A DNA stretch of 64,000 nt from positions 62,001 to 126,000 of the forward strand of contig BGZK01001012.1 in the NCBI GenBank assembly GCA_005406025.1. Direction: 5' to 3'. The first letter of the stretch is position 1. Every line of letters starts with the position of its first letter. This stretch comes from Eumeta japonica (Eukaryota > Arthropoda > Insecta > Lepidoptera > Psychidae). Shown piece after piece: positions 11,888-24,780 of the stretch. The translations under genes and the position numbers were made by a program. A model generated the notes under the pieces. The model was not told where the DNA came from and did no database searches. It saw only the letters and a program-made list of their open reading frames with translations.

Positions 11888-12901
11888 GTGCCAAGTCGGA
11901 GCTGTACTGCGGATGACACGTCAATTCGATCTTTTGCCCTCCGAAAAACAAAAAAGAGTTGTTTTGACCGACGTGTGTCAGCTAGCATTGTCATCATGAA
12001 GAATGATTCTGCGTTGTTGGTAATTCTTTCTTATTTGTTCAAAGATTTCGGCAAACAAATGGTCGTGCACCGGTCCAAATTAATCGTTTTACAATTATCT
12101 AGTAGCACTATAACTACATGTTTATTTATGTAAAAAAAAACCAGACAACCATTTGTTTCAAAGTGTTTTTAGCAGGAATCAATTATGTTGGGTTCAGCTT
12201 ATTTTGGAACGCCCCACATCGTTGACTGTTGTTTGGGGTCGTGGTTATACGCATAGATTTAAGATTTATCACATGTGCAGCTATTGTAAACAGCTTTTGA
12301 CACACCATGATTGTTATTTTTCATCATTTTATGCACCAATGGACACGAACCTGTTTTTGGTCAATGCTCAAGTTGTACAGAATCCAACACGAACTATTTT
12401 TTTTTTACAGACAAATTTTCTTGTAATATTTTATGTATGCTCTTCATACTTTTGCCCAAGGACACCTTTATCTTGTGATATGTAACATGACAATCTTGCA
12501 TTATTAGTTCCTACACCGCATCAGTATTTTGTGGTACAATGACCGATTTAGGGTGACCCTCTTTAAATTCGTTCGTGATCACAGATCGCTTACGATTAAA
12601 CTCACTAAACTAGTAACACACGGTGGCTTTCAAAAGTCGAAGTGAGTTGATCGGTGCACTGTTTTTGACTTATCCGATGCCAAAAATAGTAATAAATCAT
12701 TGCACGAAATTTTTTACGAGTTAAATCTATGGTGATAATGACAGGCAATTTCAAACCGACGCCACAATGGTAAAAAATTGACAATTACATGAAACAAACT
12801 GTATTTTACAGCCAAGAACTTCCATTTTTAAATGTTGTAATTACTTTTTAAATATTATTCTGTATGTGGCCAGTTCCGGATAAAAATTACACCCTCGTAT
12901 A
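11888..12901 (-). mobile_element. Degraded mariner element, copy 1
   Basis: Reading the minus strand gives a mariner-type transposase broken by stops and shifts. Recognisable pieces are a TINLDRCTTICLPKS-like block (near 12045-12095) and a DDNAS string (near 11985) that corresponds to the second catalytic aspartate motif HHDNA. The right end, around 12860-12901 (GTATGTGGCCAGTTCCGGAT ... CCCTCGTA), matches the right end of the mariner at 22270-23571, so it is the element's 5' terminal repeat. The left side fades at GGTGCCAAGTC, inside the gene before the third catalytic residue, so the copy is truncated at its 3' end. Open frames on the plus strand here (107 and 110 codons) are antisense shadows. 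Confidence 0.75.
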
Positions 12902-13599
12902 GTTCTTATAGTTTGTCTATGGCTTTGTATTAATAATGAAATGTTAAATTTTCTATCATTTTACATTAATATTATGAATGTGAATTATTGATATGAATAT
13001 GTGTGTTAGTGACCACTTAACACTGAAAAATTTAAGGTATTGGTTTGAAACTTGGTATATACAAAAGAAATGAAAATAAAAAATTAATTATATGGTCAAG
13101 AGAATCCCGTCAGGAAAAAGTCTTTTTTCAATATAAATAATGCGAAATAAGGAATAAAATCGAAGAATTTCGTTTAATATTTTAAGAAAAAATGTCTATT
13201 TATTACAAAATAAATATTAAATAGTGAAATATAAATTATACAAATACTAATAATAAGTTTCAAAGGAGAGAGAGAGAGGAAGTCGCGTGGAGGGGCCATA
13301 ACGCTTTGTCGTTATGTTACGATTTTACAGGATTTCTCTTACTCACTGACCCACCGTCACTTCAGCCACTGTATGTTGTCATTTGTTATGTCCCTTGTAT
13401 AAGGAGCATTATGTAGTTACGGATCGTAGTGAAATAGTTTTGACAACAAAACGAGCCCTCCTTAAAAGTGAGGTAATGCGCGAGTTTTATGTTTTTGGTA
13501 GCGCGATATAGAGATCAATAATTCCGTATCTATATATTTCATTTTGATAAGAAAGCGTTATTTAGTTATAAACGGTAATGCTGAAAAATATTTAAAACC
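12902..13599. other. No gene recognised
   Basis: AT-rich spacer. A short GAGAGAGAG tract lies near 13266. Confidence 0.5.
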
Positions 13600-13930
13600 A
13601 AAAATTTTCATTCTGTCAAACTTTATATGTATCGTAAGGCTCTCGCGTATTCCACTGCGCGCGCGCCCACACTGGCCGGCGGGCGGCGTACCCATGAGCG
13701 CCCTCTACAGAAAACAAATGCTGAACACAACTCGAATTATGGCGTATTTTGCAGGGCTCGAAACGTCTGTATGTGCCACTGTCAAATTACTCGGCAGCCG
13801 CGCGTCCAGTGCAGCGTGTAGCGCCTCCGCCTTCACGACAGACGGCCGTCCCGAACGTGACTTATTTCCCAAGCTTATTCTCTTCGGGAAAATCGCTAGC
13901 ACCGGCCAGTTCTGGACGGTGTACTTCCAT
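13600..13930. promoter_or_regulatory. GC-rich island spanned by chance open frames
   Basis: A GC-rich block open in three plus frames and one minus frame at once. The longest frame (206 codons, 13544-14164) runs into ordinary AT-rich DNA on both sides. It has no domain, signal peptide or splice site, and its coding-like look is confined to the GC patch. Interpreted as a candidate conserved noncoding element. Confidence 0.35.
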
Positions 13931-16125
13931 TTGTTATTTTTCCGCTTCCAATATCACAGGTCGTCTCGCTGTATTTGTTCGATTCGATCGTTACTTTTTT
14001 TTCCAATAATGTGTCGAATCGAGACCCGAATCGAATATTTATCGTCATATGTTATATCAGACAGAGGCGCATTATATCGATTTACTTCTTATGCCACCAT
14101 TAAATACATTGTTCACAGAATAACAAAAAGGATGACCGTAAGTGTTGATGCAAAGTTTTTCTAAAAAGGTCTGTTAGCACCTCGTGCCAAAGTACATACG
14201 TACTACGATAATAGACTGTTTTAAAAAATACTATTTACTGTATTAGATTGTAGAACTCTGATAGTAATAATTTGCGGTATACCTTAGCTCAAATTGAAAT
14301 ATCAACAATCGAATTTTGAACTTGTAAAATAGATACTATTTGACTGTATTTAGGAATAAAGACAGAAAAAAAATAAAGAAACGGGGAAATATAGAATAAA
14401 AACTTCATGTTTCGAGGCATTAGAAACGTTTAAATAATAACATTTTAAAAACAATGTATTAAGATGAAATTTAATAAAACGAAGATTTGAAAATTTTTCT
14501 TTACACATACTGCCGCTGGGCTAATATATTACGAATATGCAAAAACTTAACGACCATACGTCTCTCTAAGGACATATTTTATTAATATAAAATAATTTAA
14601 CGTATAAATTGACGGATGTCAGTGTAGTATGTAAAAATCGTACCATGTGGAAATCTATAGTCTCTGCTTATCCTTCTGGGAAATAGGTGTGAGTTTATAT
14701 TATTATTATCATGTTATTAACATTTAATCTATTGGCATTATCTCTATAAAAGGTTTGGAAATGGTTATTAGAATTAACTTCAGTTTTATAATTTAAGACT
14801 GCTATAACACTTCAAAATTAACATTAGTGCTTTTACACATTACAAATTTCCTTCTTAAGTTAACAATTCAATGGCAAGTTTCTGATCAAGCCGTCGTAGT
14901 GTCATTTCAATTGCTTTAAAAATATTTTTTATCAAAAGTAAGACATTAAAAAAACCGCTGCCTCGAACATTTCTCTGCACTATTCAATCACTGCGAAAGA
15001 CGCATGTTGTTTCTACTAAACCGTTTTTGTTAACGATTTATTATTAATGCTGTAGAAGAACTTGATTTAAAATTATAATCTCGTAAGTTGTATTAAACGT
15101 AAAAATAGGGTTATAATTAAAACAGAAAATTCAAATGAATGCTTGTAAAAAAAAGACAGGTTTTAAAGTAAGATTAAATAATGATAGTGGTTAAATTTAC
15201 CAGAACACTTTGTAAAAACAACCAAATATTTTTGGTAATACATTCAACTTTGGTAACTAGAAACTTTAGTTAATTTAAGATTTACGTCATGTAAATTACA
15301 CAAAACAGTTCCTATGATAAACATAACAAGCTGGCTTTAGTAATAGTAACTACTACAAAACGTTACCTTGACTAAAAGAAAATGTCAAAGACTAAATTAT
15401 TATATTGATTTTACAATTTTTATTTCTCATAGAAATAACTATATATATTTCTTTAAGATAAAGTAAAAACTTATTTGTTTGAAATTAAGGTGTTTGTAAA
15501 ATATGCGTACATAATATTACAAAATATGAAAATCTTTCGTGAATGAAATAAGATTATGTTGTAAGTTTAATGTAAAAAGTTAGTAAAATATGTAAGTATG
15601 TACAATGTGTTCAAAATTAATTTCATATTATTTTTTAAAGTAAGTACAAGTTGATTAAATCGGCAATTAATTTATCAATGAATATTTTTGAAATGTACGA
15701 GTAGAAAATATTAAAATAACAATAATCTAACAACAGTCTATCGCAAAAATAACATCGATATACATAATATTAGCAAAAAAAATTCTCATGGTGCTAATTA
15801 ACTTTGATTAAAATTACTTTACTTTAACTTACAAATTCAAATACTATTCTTAGCTAAAATAGCATTTTGCAAAGCTTATGTTAACAATGGTATTTTATAA
15901 AATACAATACAAACTTTTTACGATAATATCAACAAAACTATTTTTGTTAATATTAAGAAACAACTCAACTATTACTACACAAGGCTATTTTGTTATTAAA
16001 AATGTTTTGTTGTTAACGAACAACTTCTAACATTTTTTGATATATGGTGCTAACAAAAAAGATTACATCACGCCATGATTGTGCCGATGATCAGACTTTG
16101 GCAATTCCAAGAACTTCTCTACGCT
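13931..16125. other. AT-rich stretch, no gene recognised
   Basis: Long AT-rich DNA with poly-A/T runs. No exons, RNA genes or repeat borders were recognised. Confidence 0.5.
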
Positions 16126-16232
16126 ATCACTTCTCAGCCTTTTGGCTGAGATTTAAGTGTAGCGTTTGTTCTTTTCAGCTCAATATATGAAAGTTCCCGC
16201 ATCGGGGGAACAATATATTAAGCTGACTTTTG
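16126..16232 (+). ncRNA. U2 snRNA-like 5' half, probably a pseudogene
   Basis: The sequence follows spliceosomal U2 snRNA from its 5' end (ATCACTTCTCAGCC) through stems I, IIa and IIb to an Sm-like site (ACTTTTG, 16226-16232). Stem I is CTCAGCC/GGCTGAG (16133-16139 with 16144-16150) around the conserved TTTT loop. Stem IIa is CTTTTC/GAAAG (16171-16176 with 16189-16193) with one bulge. Stem IIb is GTTCCC/GGGAAC (16193-16198 with 16206-16211). Several differences from canonical U2 sit in stems and keep pairing. The branch-point-pairing element GTAGTA, however, reads GTAGCG (16159-16164), and the AGATCAAG stretch that pairs with U6 reads AGATTTAAG. No stem III/IV follows the Sm site and no upstream promoter element was identified. 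This best fits a 5'-half retropseudogene, perhaps of a U2 variant. A functional divergent snRNA is the less likely alternative. Confidence 0.75.
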
Positions 16233-17270
16233 TATTTCAACGTGAACCTTTTTAGTAAACTTTATGACTACAGTTTTTTTAGAAATACATAAAGTAATTT
16301 CGTTAAAAGTACTAGAATTATTTAATAGCATACACCAGACTAGTGATATGTACTCAAAATATTTGGTTGAAAATAGAGAAATTCCTAGTAAATATCACTG
16401 TATTAAGTAAAAATAATCCTTTTTTAATTTTAAAAATAATGTCACTTTATTTCAACTACGTTAAATGAACACGTGTCTCATTAAAATTATCAAAGTTATT
16501 TTTATAATTACTTTTGATTTGATTTAAATTGGCAATTATTACACAATATAAAAGTTAAATTTACTATGACACAATAAATTTACGTTAATAAGTTTTATCA
16601 CTTCAATAACATTTATTTTATAAAAATAACGTCGTATACATGTAAGCTCTTTATTAACCTTAGGAAATCGCTTATTTAGTTATTTTAACCAAAGTATTTT
16701 TAGTAATCCATCTATTCATTGACTTATTCTCTGTCAATTGTCAAGATGCACCTAAAATGGTTTTTTAATTCAGACGTTTGTGGGTACTCTTTTCTTGATC
16801 GTAAAGCCATTTGAGAAACCATTGCTAGAAACTGAATTTTTATATAGAAATGATAAGAAGAATGCTGCAGTGAATCGATTCCTGATTAACATTGATTTTT
16901 GTGGCAGATCCTGCTTTGAGCGGGTAGATACGACATTTGGGTTAAATAAACCTTTAATTATAATCGTTATTTTCGATAAAATTGAATTCACGCGTCGGTT
17001 TTGTGTTTTCAGGATCTTCTTATACTTTGAGTGATGCGCAGACACCGATTAACTGTATGCGACACGGTATTTCTTCTCTTCCTCACAACTTCTGAGAATC
17101 AAATGAACTAAATAGTAAGGAACAACTGCAGCAGCTAACGATCGTCAGCTGACGAACGGTCGTCATTCTGTCATAAATCTAGTTACGGAATGGAAGAGGA
17201 TATTAAAAATAGAAATACTTTTAAAATGAATATCGGACATTTTTGTTCATAAATCTCTATCGTCACAAAC
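16233..17270. other. No gene recognised
   Basis: AT-rich DNA. Overlapping frames on both strands at 16770-17045 (84 and 91 codons) have no family match I can recognise and are taken as chance. Confidence 0.5.
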
Positions 17271-17470
17271 GGCACCTTATCCGTTACGTTTCCATCTCTC
17301 CCCGTCACGCGTAGTACGTTGGATGAAATATTCAGTGTGTCCTACGGAACCCTATTAGCGTGCCGCTCGCCCCGGGCGGGTATCCACCCTAACAATGCGT
17401 TTGTTTCGTGACAGAGTTGTCACCGCCGCGTGACGTAACCGACTGCCGGCGAGCTGGTGCCCGACTCATA
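17271..17470. promoter_or_regulatory. GC-rich island
   Basis: CpG-rich block with CCCCGGGCGGG and a TGACGTAA motif (CRE/bZIP-like, near 17430). There is no coding frame. Candidate conserved noncoding element. Confidence 0.35.
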
Positions 17471-18639
17471 TTTTTATGTGAAAGTAATATCGAGAAAGGT
17501 TTTTCTTTACAAGCAACTGCAACTAGCTCCATATCACTAGGTGAAAAGTGTCTGGGAGTTTACATAATAAAAGTTTATAATGCATGAAGCAATCACGACT
17601 GCACAGATGAAGGAGAAGGTAAAAATTAAAAAATTTCTAATTTTGTAGCTATATTTTTATAGCACTTTCGAAGAACAAACGAGGATGCGAGCCACAGAGA
17701 ATACGTGTTCACCGCCGCTTATGGTTACTCGCAACCCTAAAGGAGTAACTAGTGCGTTTTCAGCTTTTATAGTAGGAATAGGACATCTGATAGATTGGAA
17801 ATTGGGCTGATGTCGAGGGAGAGTAATAACGGCGGGAAGATGGGCTACCGGAACTCTCACTCACTGAACGAAATTCAACAGGGAAAGCTATTACTCCACT
17901 TTTGGATTCTGTGAGAGTAGGATATTTCCCAGGCCAAACTAGCTCGATTACGTGCTACAGCCAATTTGACCACAGCACGGCTCTACCACATAATAATATA
18001 GTACGTAAATGAACAGCATTGCGCCATTTTTTTCTGTTGTAAAGCATTTATCTTTTGATATCAGTGAGCTTAATAAAAGTAACAATAAACGTGACCAGAA
18101 AAATAAATAAATTTTAGTAATTATTGATGAACCGACCTATCTATTTCTTCCATTCTGTGCGGCGTTGTCGCTATTCTCTACACCGCCAACTTCCTTTCGA
18201 CTCCACTGCCTTTCTATAAAGCGAATTCAACGCGACACGAAAGTGCACGCGTATACCGTTTAGGAAAAATCTCGCGACGCAACATGAATGATCAGTTTAT
18301 TTAGTAGCAATGAATATTTAGGTATGGTGTTACGTTGTGTACGCTCAGTGCAGGTACCATACCGGTGGTAAATAGTATGAATCTTGTACTTAAGTTGAAT
18401 TTTCATTGCGATTTGACGTCGAAAGCCATTGATATTGATTTAGTTACGCATTGTTACCAATGCGACCGCAAAATCAGGTGGCATTGATATAGTTTGGTGC
18501 ACGTGTACCATTTTTTATAGAATTTGAGTACAGTCTCCGAAAATTATAAGCAAGATGTCATTCGATTCGTATTCTCACATAGAAAGTTTAAGGAAAGATT
18601 CGAAAAGGGGCTGGAAAAAATTACAGAAGTTATAAGCAA
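17471..18639. other. Mixed-composition DNA, no gene recognised
   Basis: A 67-codon minus frame at 17657-17860 is not recognisable. Moderately GC-rich sequence at about 18140-18260 might be a further noncoding element. Nothing else is identified. Confidence 0.4.
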
Positions 18640-20060
18640 TTAAATGAAAAAAGGGGGTTTGTTTTTTTTATTATCTCAAAAATAATTGATTTTTTTTTAA
18701 ATTTGACCAAAGATCCAAGATCAAGAAATTTTCTAAAAAAAATTTCCAATTCGCTGAACTGTATCTTTAATATTTATAATTTTTACATAGGCCTGAAAAT
18801 AGAGTTAAAAACAGGTAATCTGGCTTCCTCGCGTGTTGCGTCACTCTGACATAACAACGAAAAAAAAAGATATTTAAACACAATATGTTTAAATATATTT
18901 TTAAACATATTAAATGTTTAAATATTAAGTACTAAGAAAATTCATGTAGTGTTGGGATACAGAAATAAACAATAATCCGCGATTAAAAATTTTTTAATCC
19001 CAATTTTTACATTAATTATGCATTAGTTATTTTCACTTCTTGCAGTTATTCTTAATACGTTCATAAATAGATCACCGTTACAAAAAAAATGCTTTTTCTT
19101 TTTTTATTAACAATTGAAAATTCTAAAATAAAAAAAGTTAATATTTTTTTTTCCAAAACCTTCATTGTCTCGATATCTAATGATTAAAAGCTACTTGAAA
19201 ATATTCTTTATTAATTTTTTACTACTATTTAAAAAAAATGTTTTAATCAAATACATGGTTCATGAATAAATCAAAAATTTTTTGTTGTACAAAATATACT
19301 ATACAAATAATATATTGTACAAAAAATATTTATTGCTAATAAATACGTTTATTAATTAACAATCGTTTTTTCGGCACTAAATATTAAAATTAAGGAACCG
19401 TTTTTCTCTAAAAATCATAAGTTCTATTGTTTTTTAAGATTTTAAAATAAGAGTTTTTTTAATTCTATTTTTATTTGTTTATTTTAAAAACAATTTGTTA
19501 TTGACAAATTATTTTTTTCCAATTGTTTTTTTAAATGTTTAATTTTATTATAAAAGCGGGCATGTGTTGTTTTTTTTGGAAAACTTTTTTTTTCTATTCT
19601 TATATAACATTTAATATTATTGTACCCTGGAACTCGCCTTTTTCATTCGCTCTTTTGCTTTTATAATTACAATAACTCTTAAACTATTTTGGATATCATG
19701 ATAATGCTTCAATTCTTTTTTCTTAAGAAACTACTTAGCCGATTTAAATTAGAAAAAAAATGTAATTATGTCCAAATCTAAAAAAATATAACCGACATAT
19801 AATATCGCCACATATTTGAGAAATAACTCGAAATCTGTGAAAAGTTTATGTCAATTGCAATGTTATAAAAAGTTTTTTCTGTTTTTTTTTAATGCAGTAT
19901 TTTTCGTATAATAAAAAAGTTATGAAATTACAAGTATCTAATTAGAAACTCAAATTAATAGAATACAATTCAAATTCCACAAATCGGTTATACCGTTACT
20001 GATACATCGGTATACATACATTAAAAAACGTAAGCATATAATAGAGATCTTATAAACATT
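18640..20060. other. Very AT-rich block
   Basis: About 1.4 kb dominated by poly-T and poly-A runs with short self-complementary strings such as ATGTTTAAATAT. No coding or repeat border signal. Confidence 0.6.
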
Positions 20061-22269
20061 TCTAAAGTAAAGCATATATTTTTTAAGGCACCTCTTGTCA
20101 ACCCTCCGTCACAAAAATTCGCTATGCAGATGTCTTCTTTCCGCCTACTTTTCTTTATTTTAATTGGTCAAACCACTTCAACATACTTTTCTATACTCTA
20201 GTCACTACATTTTTTTCCAAATCACATCGTTTTGTCAGCTCTGATAGCTTTTCATAGGACATAGTATAGGCCATGAAAACATCGAATCTCTACTGCGTTT
20301 AATCTAGATTTATATTCCTTTGGTGTACCTAATTTTCACCGACAAGTGTAAGCAAAGGAATTAGATCTCCATTATTAATATCTAAATAGGTTTATCGCGA
20401 AATCTTGGTACTATTATTAAAAACAAGCAAGGTCCTGTACTCCTTGTTTCTAACATTTACACACCTTCCAATATTCTTCTTAAGCCCACCATTATTCACA
20501 GCACAATTTTAATAATATATTTTTTTCAAAATTTTGCTATTATTTACTACATAGCAGTTATACTTTTACTTCACGCCTTGGCCTTGCTTATATTCATTTT
20601 ACATCACACACACTTTACAATATGCCTTTGTTCCTATAAAACTAATGTAGGAGATCCACCTTCACGAGTACTTTCAGATATGCAGAAAAAAAATGCCAAT
20701 AACCAATGGGCTGGGGTCGATGAAATGTGTAACATTTATGAGAATTATATGAAGTTCATTTTTTCATTTTATGAAACACGACGCTTGTAAAAAACACGGT
20801 TGTCTTACGATCTTTTCGTTTTAAAAGCTGTAATACCTAATATAATTTATATACATTAAGTTTATGCTTTTAAAAGAATCCAAGATTTTTTTAACCAATA
20901 CTAAGTTATGTAAATGACATTTAATTTGACCAGAACAGTACTAAAACTTACGATATTTATATGTTAAACTTTAAATTTCCTATATTTATGTTCGTTTTCT
21001 GTAAAAAAAATTCTAATGATTACATTATATACAGTAAAAAATTTAAGAATTTTGCAAATGTTTATTTTAAAAATAATGCTTATCAGTATCAGATAAAAAA
21101 GTTTCATCAACTAAACATTGCCACAGTGAGCATAATCTATAAAATTAATTTAAGTTATTAAAATTATTGACGCCTAATCAGGAATGTATATTACGATTTC
21201 ATTGTTTCACAATCAACTTTTGCAAAAGTTTGATGTCGTAGCACCCAGCTCGATGATCCTAGATATAAGTTACATTTTTAAGTTGCCGCGTAAAAACTTC
21301 CAAAGTTCCATCATTTTTAGGCATCATCGTTAATCATTGTTTTGTTACAATTTATTTCTTAAGTACAAATTTGTAATTGTACTTGGAATATGTTTCCATG
21401 AAATCACATTCGCGAGTGTACACTCGTCGCAATCTTTCACGTGTAATAACTCACGGCCCGCGCCGACCCACACATCATCTGTATTCCTTCAGCGCTCCAG
21501 TTCCACGCCGATACAATATTTTTCAGGCCTTTCCTCTGTCTCTGCCCGACTTCTACGCGCTTACCTTTTATGTAAATCGTGACGAAATACAATAATTCAA
21601 ACGGGAAGGTAGCTCGTCACATCGCCTACCCTTGTCCATCACTACGTAGGCTCTAGTGCTGTAGGTATCTGTGCCGAGAAAAATATACTACTTTGTATTT
21701 CTCAATGAAAATAATATCGGGAGAAATATACGAAGAGATGTATTGAGCTTGAGTTACTTATTGGCAATACCTTTATATTTCTTTACAGAATAAACACATC
21801 TTCGGGAATTTTCAGGTATTAGAATTCTTTACCTTGATTTTTTACGATAGCTACATTCTAGGAGTTAGATACGTTGTATCTAATATAATCATCCACTTAT
21901 TAAACATAGATAAAGCACAAAAAATAGAAAGGACGATCAATTTGAAAAGTAAACTTGAAGCGCTAAAGTGTATTCATAAGTTTTAAATAGTGTGAAAAAA
22001 AATGAAATAAACAAAACTATGATAGGAAATACTTAGACAATTATCTGACGACTCAAAACGTCCATAAATAATCTTAGTTATCATATACGAGTCCTAATGT
22101 CATAATGAATATATATTGAGTGAAAAATCATCTGAAATGAACATTAGAAGAATTATTTCGAAATAATATTTTGCATATAAGGATCTATATCCTTTCATCT
22201 ATAATATATTCATCGAAACTATTTTCGGATGAATATATTACGACAAATAAATAATGATAAGAATTAAAA
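20061..22269. other. No gene recognised
   Basis: AT-rich DNA with short chance frames (for example 21337-21582). No domain, exon border or mobile-element end could be supported. Confidence 0.5.
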
Positions 22270-23571
22270 TAGAATTATTTTGAAAGAAATAAGAGGGCAC
22301 AATTATCATTTAACAAAAACAAAGATCTATCATTTAATACGGTTAATATTGCTTTTCTAAATATTTGCCAAGATGATCGATGCACTTTTGCATACTCTGA
22401 AATCAATTTCTTATTACTTTTTCTAATTTGATTGAGGTATCTCCAAAACGTGCATTTTGAACGAATCAACGGCTTCTTCGCGGCTCTAAAAATGTTGGCC
22501 ACGTAATTGATTCTTCACATGTGGGAATAAACAGAAATCGGTAAGGTGCCAAATCGAGCTGTACGTCAAGTGCCAGGTGTCAATTCGTTCTTTTGACCCT
22601 CCAAAAACCGAATTGTTTCGGCCGACGTGTGACAGCTAGCATTGTCATGATGAAGAATGATTCTACGTTGTGGGTCGTCGTTTCTTATTTGTTCAAAGAC
22701 TCCTGGCAAAGAAATGTTCGTGTACCACTCCAAATTAACCGTTTCACGATTTCGTAGTAACACTGAAATCACATGTACATTTATATCAAAAAATAGGGAA
22801 CCAATTGCTCTAAAGTACTTTTCGTATGGATTACTTTTGTTGGATTCGGCTTATTTCAGAACACCCACACCACTGACTGTTGTTTAGTTTCGGGGTTATG
22901 TGCATAGAACCAAGGTACATCACCTGTTTAAATATTATAAACAGCTTTTGACGCACTATGATTGCATTGTTTTATTTTTTTCTTTTACCAATCGATACGA
23001 GCCTGTTTTTGATCAATCTGTAAGTTGTGCGGAATCCAACGCGAAAAAATATTTTTTACATCCAAATTTTCTTGTAATATCTTATGTACGCTCGTCATAC
23101 TTATACCTAGGAACGCTTTTATCTTGCGATATGTAACATGACTATCTTGCATTATTAGTTCCCGCACCGCTTCGATATTTTGTGGTACAACAGACAACTT
23201 AGAGCGATCTTCTTTAAATTCGTCTATGAGCATAGGTCGCTCACGGTTAACCTCACTAAACCAGTGATACACAATGGTTTTCGATGATGCTTCCTCCCCC
23301 AAAATTTTAAATGAGTTGATTGATGCACTGTTTTTGAGTTAGTCTACGTCAAAAGTTGTAATAAATCGTCGCACAACAATTTTACAAGCTAAATCCATGA
23401 TAATAGAAACACGCAATTTTCAAAATGACGCCACAGTGGTGAAACAATTGACAGTTACATGAACCAAATTGTATTCTACAGTTAAAAAATTTCAATTTTA
23501 ATATTGCAATTTCTTTTTAAATATTATTCTGTATGTGGCCAATTCCGGATATATAAATAGCAGCCCTCGTA
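22270..23571 (-). mobile_element. Mariner element, copy 2, near full length but dead
   Basis: About 1.3 kb, the normal mariner length. The right end (GTATGTGGCCAATTCCGGAT ... GCAGCCCTCG, ending about 23571 beside a TA) is the 5' terminal repeat and matches copy 1. On the minus strand the transposase begins with helix-turn-helix sequence (23302-22985) including IVYHWFSEVNR and the mariner linker motif SRWIPHNL. It continues with TGDVPWFYA (TGDE in active relatives, near 22900), EWYTNISLPGVF and HHDNASCHTS (near 22650). It ends with degraded C-terminal sequence to about 22330. The first two catalytic aspartates remain. The third (in LAPND.F) reads LAPYRF, and stops and frameshifts separate the blocks. 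No left terminal repeat could be recognised. Confidence 0.85.
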
Positions 23572-24239
23572 ATGTAAATAACGAACACATAAAAGCTGTC
23601 AAAACTGAAAAATGTAGTTTCTTGATGCTCAGGGACTACGGGGATATATTGGTTAGAACTGGTACAGTACCAGCTCTTTAATAAATATTAGAAAAACCGT
23701 AGGGTACCTAATGACATGTGCAAAGCCGTCATAATACGCACCTATAAATAAAAAACACTCGTGACAAGTATGTGGAAATCACTATCCCGTAAGTAGTTGG
23801 TAAACTGTACGCAAAAATTAATATCGAGAAGCTGATAAATGAAACATAAAATGAGTACACCTCAGATGTACTCACTTTGCCCACAGTGGATATACCCACT
23901 TATACATCTCGTCTGGGATGTACAGGTGGGATTTTGAAAAGAGATGGGGTGTACGAAGCAAGTTGTCCTTAAGAAACAGCACAGAAATTGTTAGCCAAAA
24001 GCCAAAATATTTCCGTACTTTCATAGATCTGAGAAGAAAATAAACGATCTATGAAAACATTATCCACGCATGACGTAAATACCAGTTTGACAAGAGCATT
24101 GCGCGTACGCTATAAACGCAGGTACTAAAGCATTTCTAAACAGGAGCTCTAGTGTCTACGTTAGCATCACCGAGGCATACATTGATTGGTTTGGCATTTG
24201 TGGAGGTGACAAACAGTAATGTGTAGCGTCACCATAGCT
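23572..24239. other. No gene recognised
   Basis: Mixed-composition DNA between two mobile-element remnants. It may contain upstream parts of the retrotransposon that follows, but I could not read them. Confidence 0.4.
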
Positions 24240-24780
24240 ATAAAGTCTAAGGGTGCATGTTGACTTTGAATAAGTAAGCTACATGCCAAATGCCTCCTCT
24301 ATGCCAACAAACAAGAAAAGTGTGTGCCGTCGGCGTACAAGTCGTAGGCGATGGAAACTAAAATTAATGTTTTGTTAAGCAAAGAAGTATGAAAGTAAAT
24401 GTCGGCAAGATTAAAGACATGGTGTTTGAAAGCAGCGAAAACGTGACTGAATGTGATACGTGTGTAGGAGGTGTGGCAGTCGAATAAGTGGACAAGGTTA
24501 TCTATTTGGATAACTTTCTTACATATTACTGTAAACTTGAAACAGAATATTGAAAACGCAACAAATAAATTGAATATGGCCTTACTTGCTGTTATAAATA
24601 GTAAATTATATCTAACAAGAATCGCGTTTGGCTATCCTAATAGACTTCTAGTTCTAACTCGTATATTCGGTAGTAAAAGTCGTGTGTGGCAGAAAGGCTG
24701 TGAAAATAGAATCGATACACTGGATATGAGAACCTTCTGTAAATATGTGTGTTGTGTATTTGAAAGATAGATATAGGAAT
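24240..24780 (+). pseudogene. Non-LTR retrotransposon reverse transcriptase fragment
   Basis: In shifting plus frames the sequence reads KCLLYAN, where active enzymes have KCLLYADD. A PSA block follows, then VNVGKIKDMVFESSENVTEC, a VYLG-like segment and a NKLNMALLAVINSK / VWQKGCENRID / MRTF block. These are the palm, thumb and connection region of an arthropod LINE reverse transcriptase. The catalytic pair is lost: the YADD box at 24300-24311 encodes YANK. Several stops and frameshifts interrupt it. The clade is not assignable from this piece. A 99-codon plus frame at 24471-24770 is its best-preserved part, and a minus frame there is a shadow. Confidence 0.75.

Noticed and set aside
11810..12485. 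Plus frames of 107 and 110 codons
   Set aside because: Antisense of the degraded mariner transposase.
13544..14164. 206-codon open frame on the plus strand, the longest in the window
   Set aside because: Other frames and the minus strand are open across the same GC patch. The translation has no domain, and there are no exon borders. Best explained by low stop-codon content of a GC-rich noncoding block.
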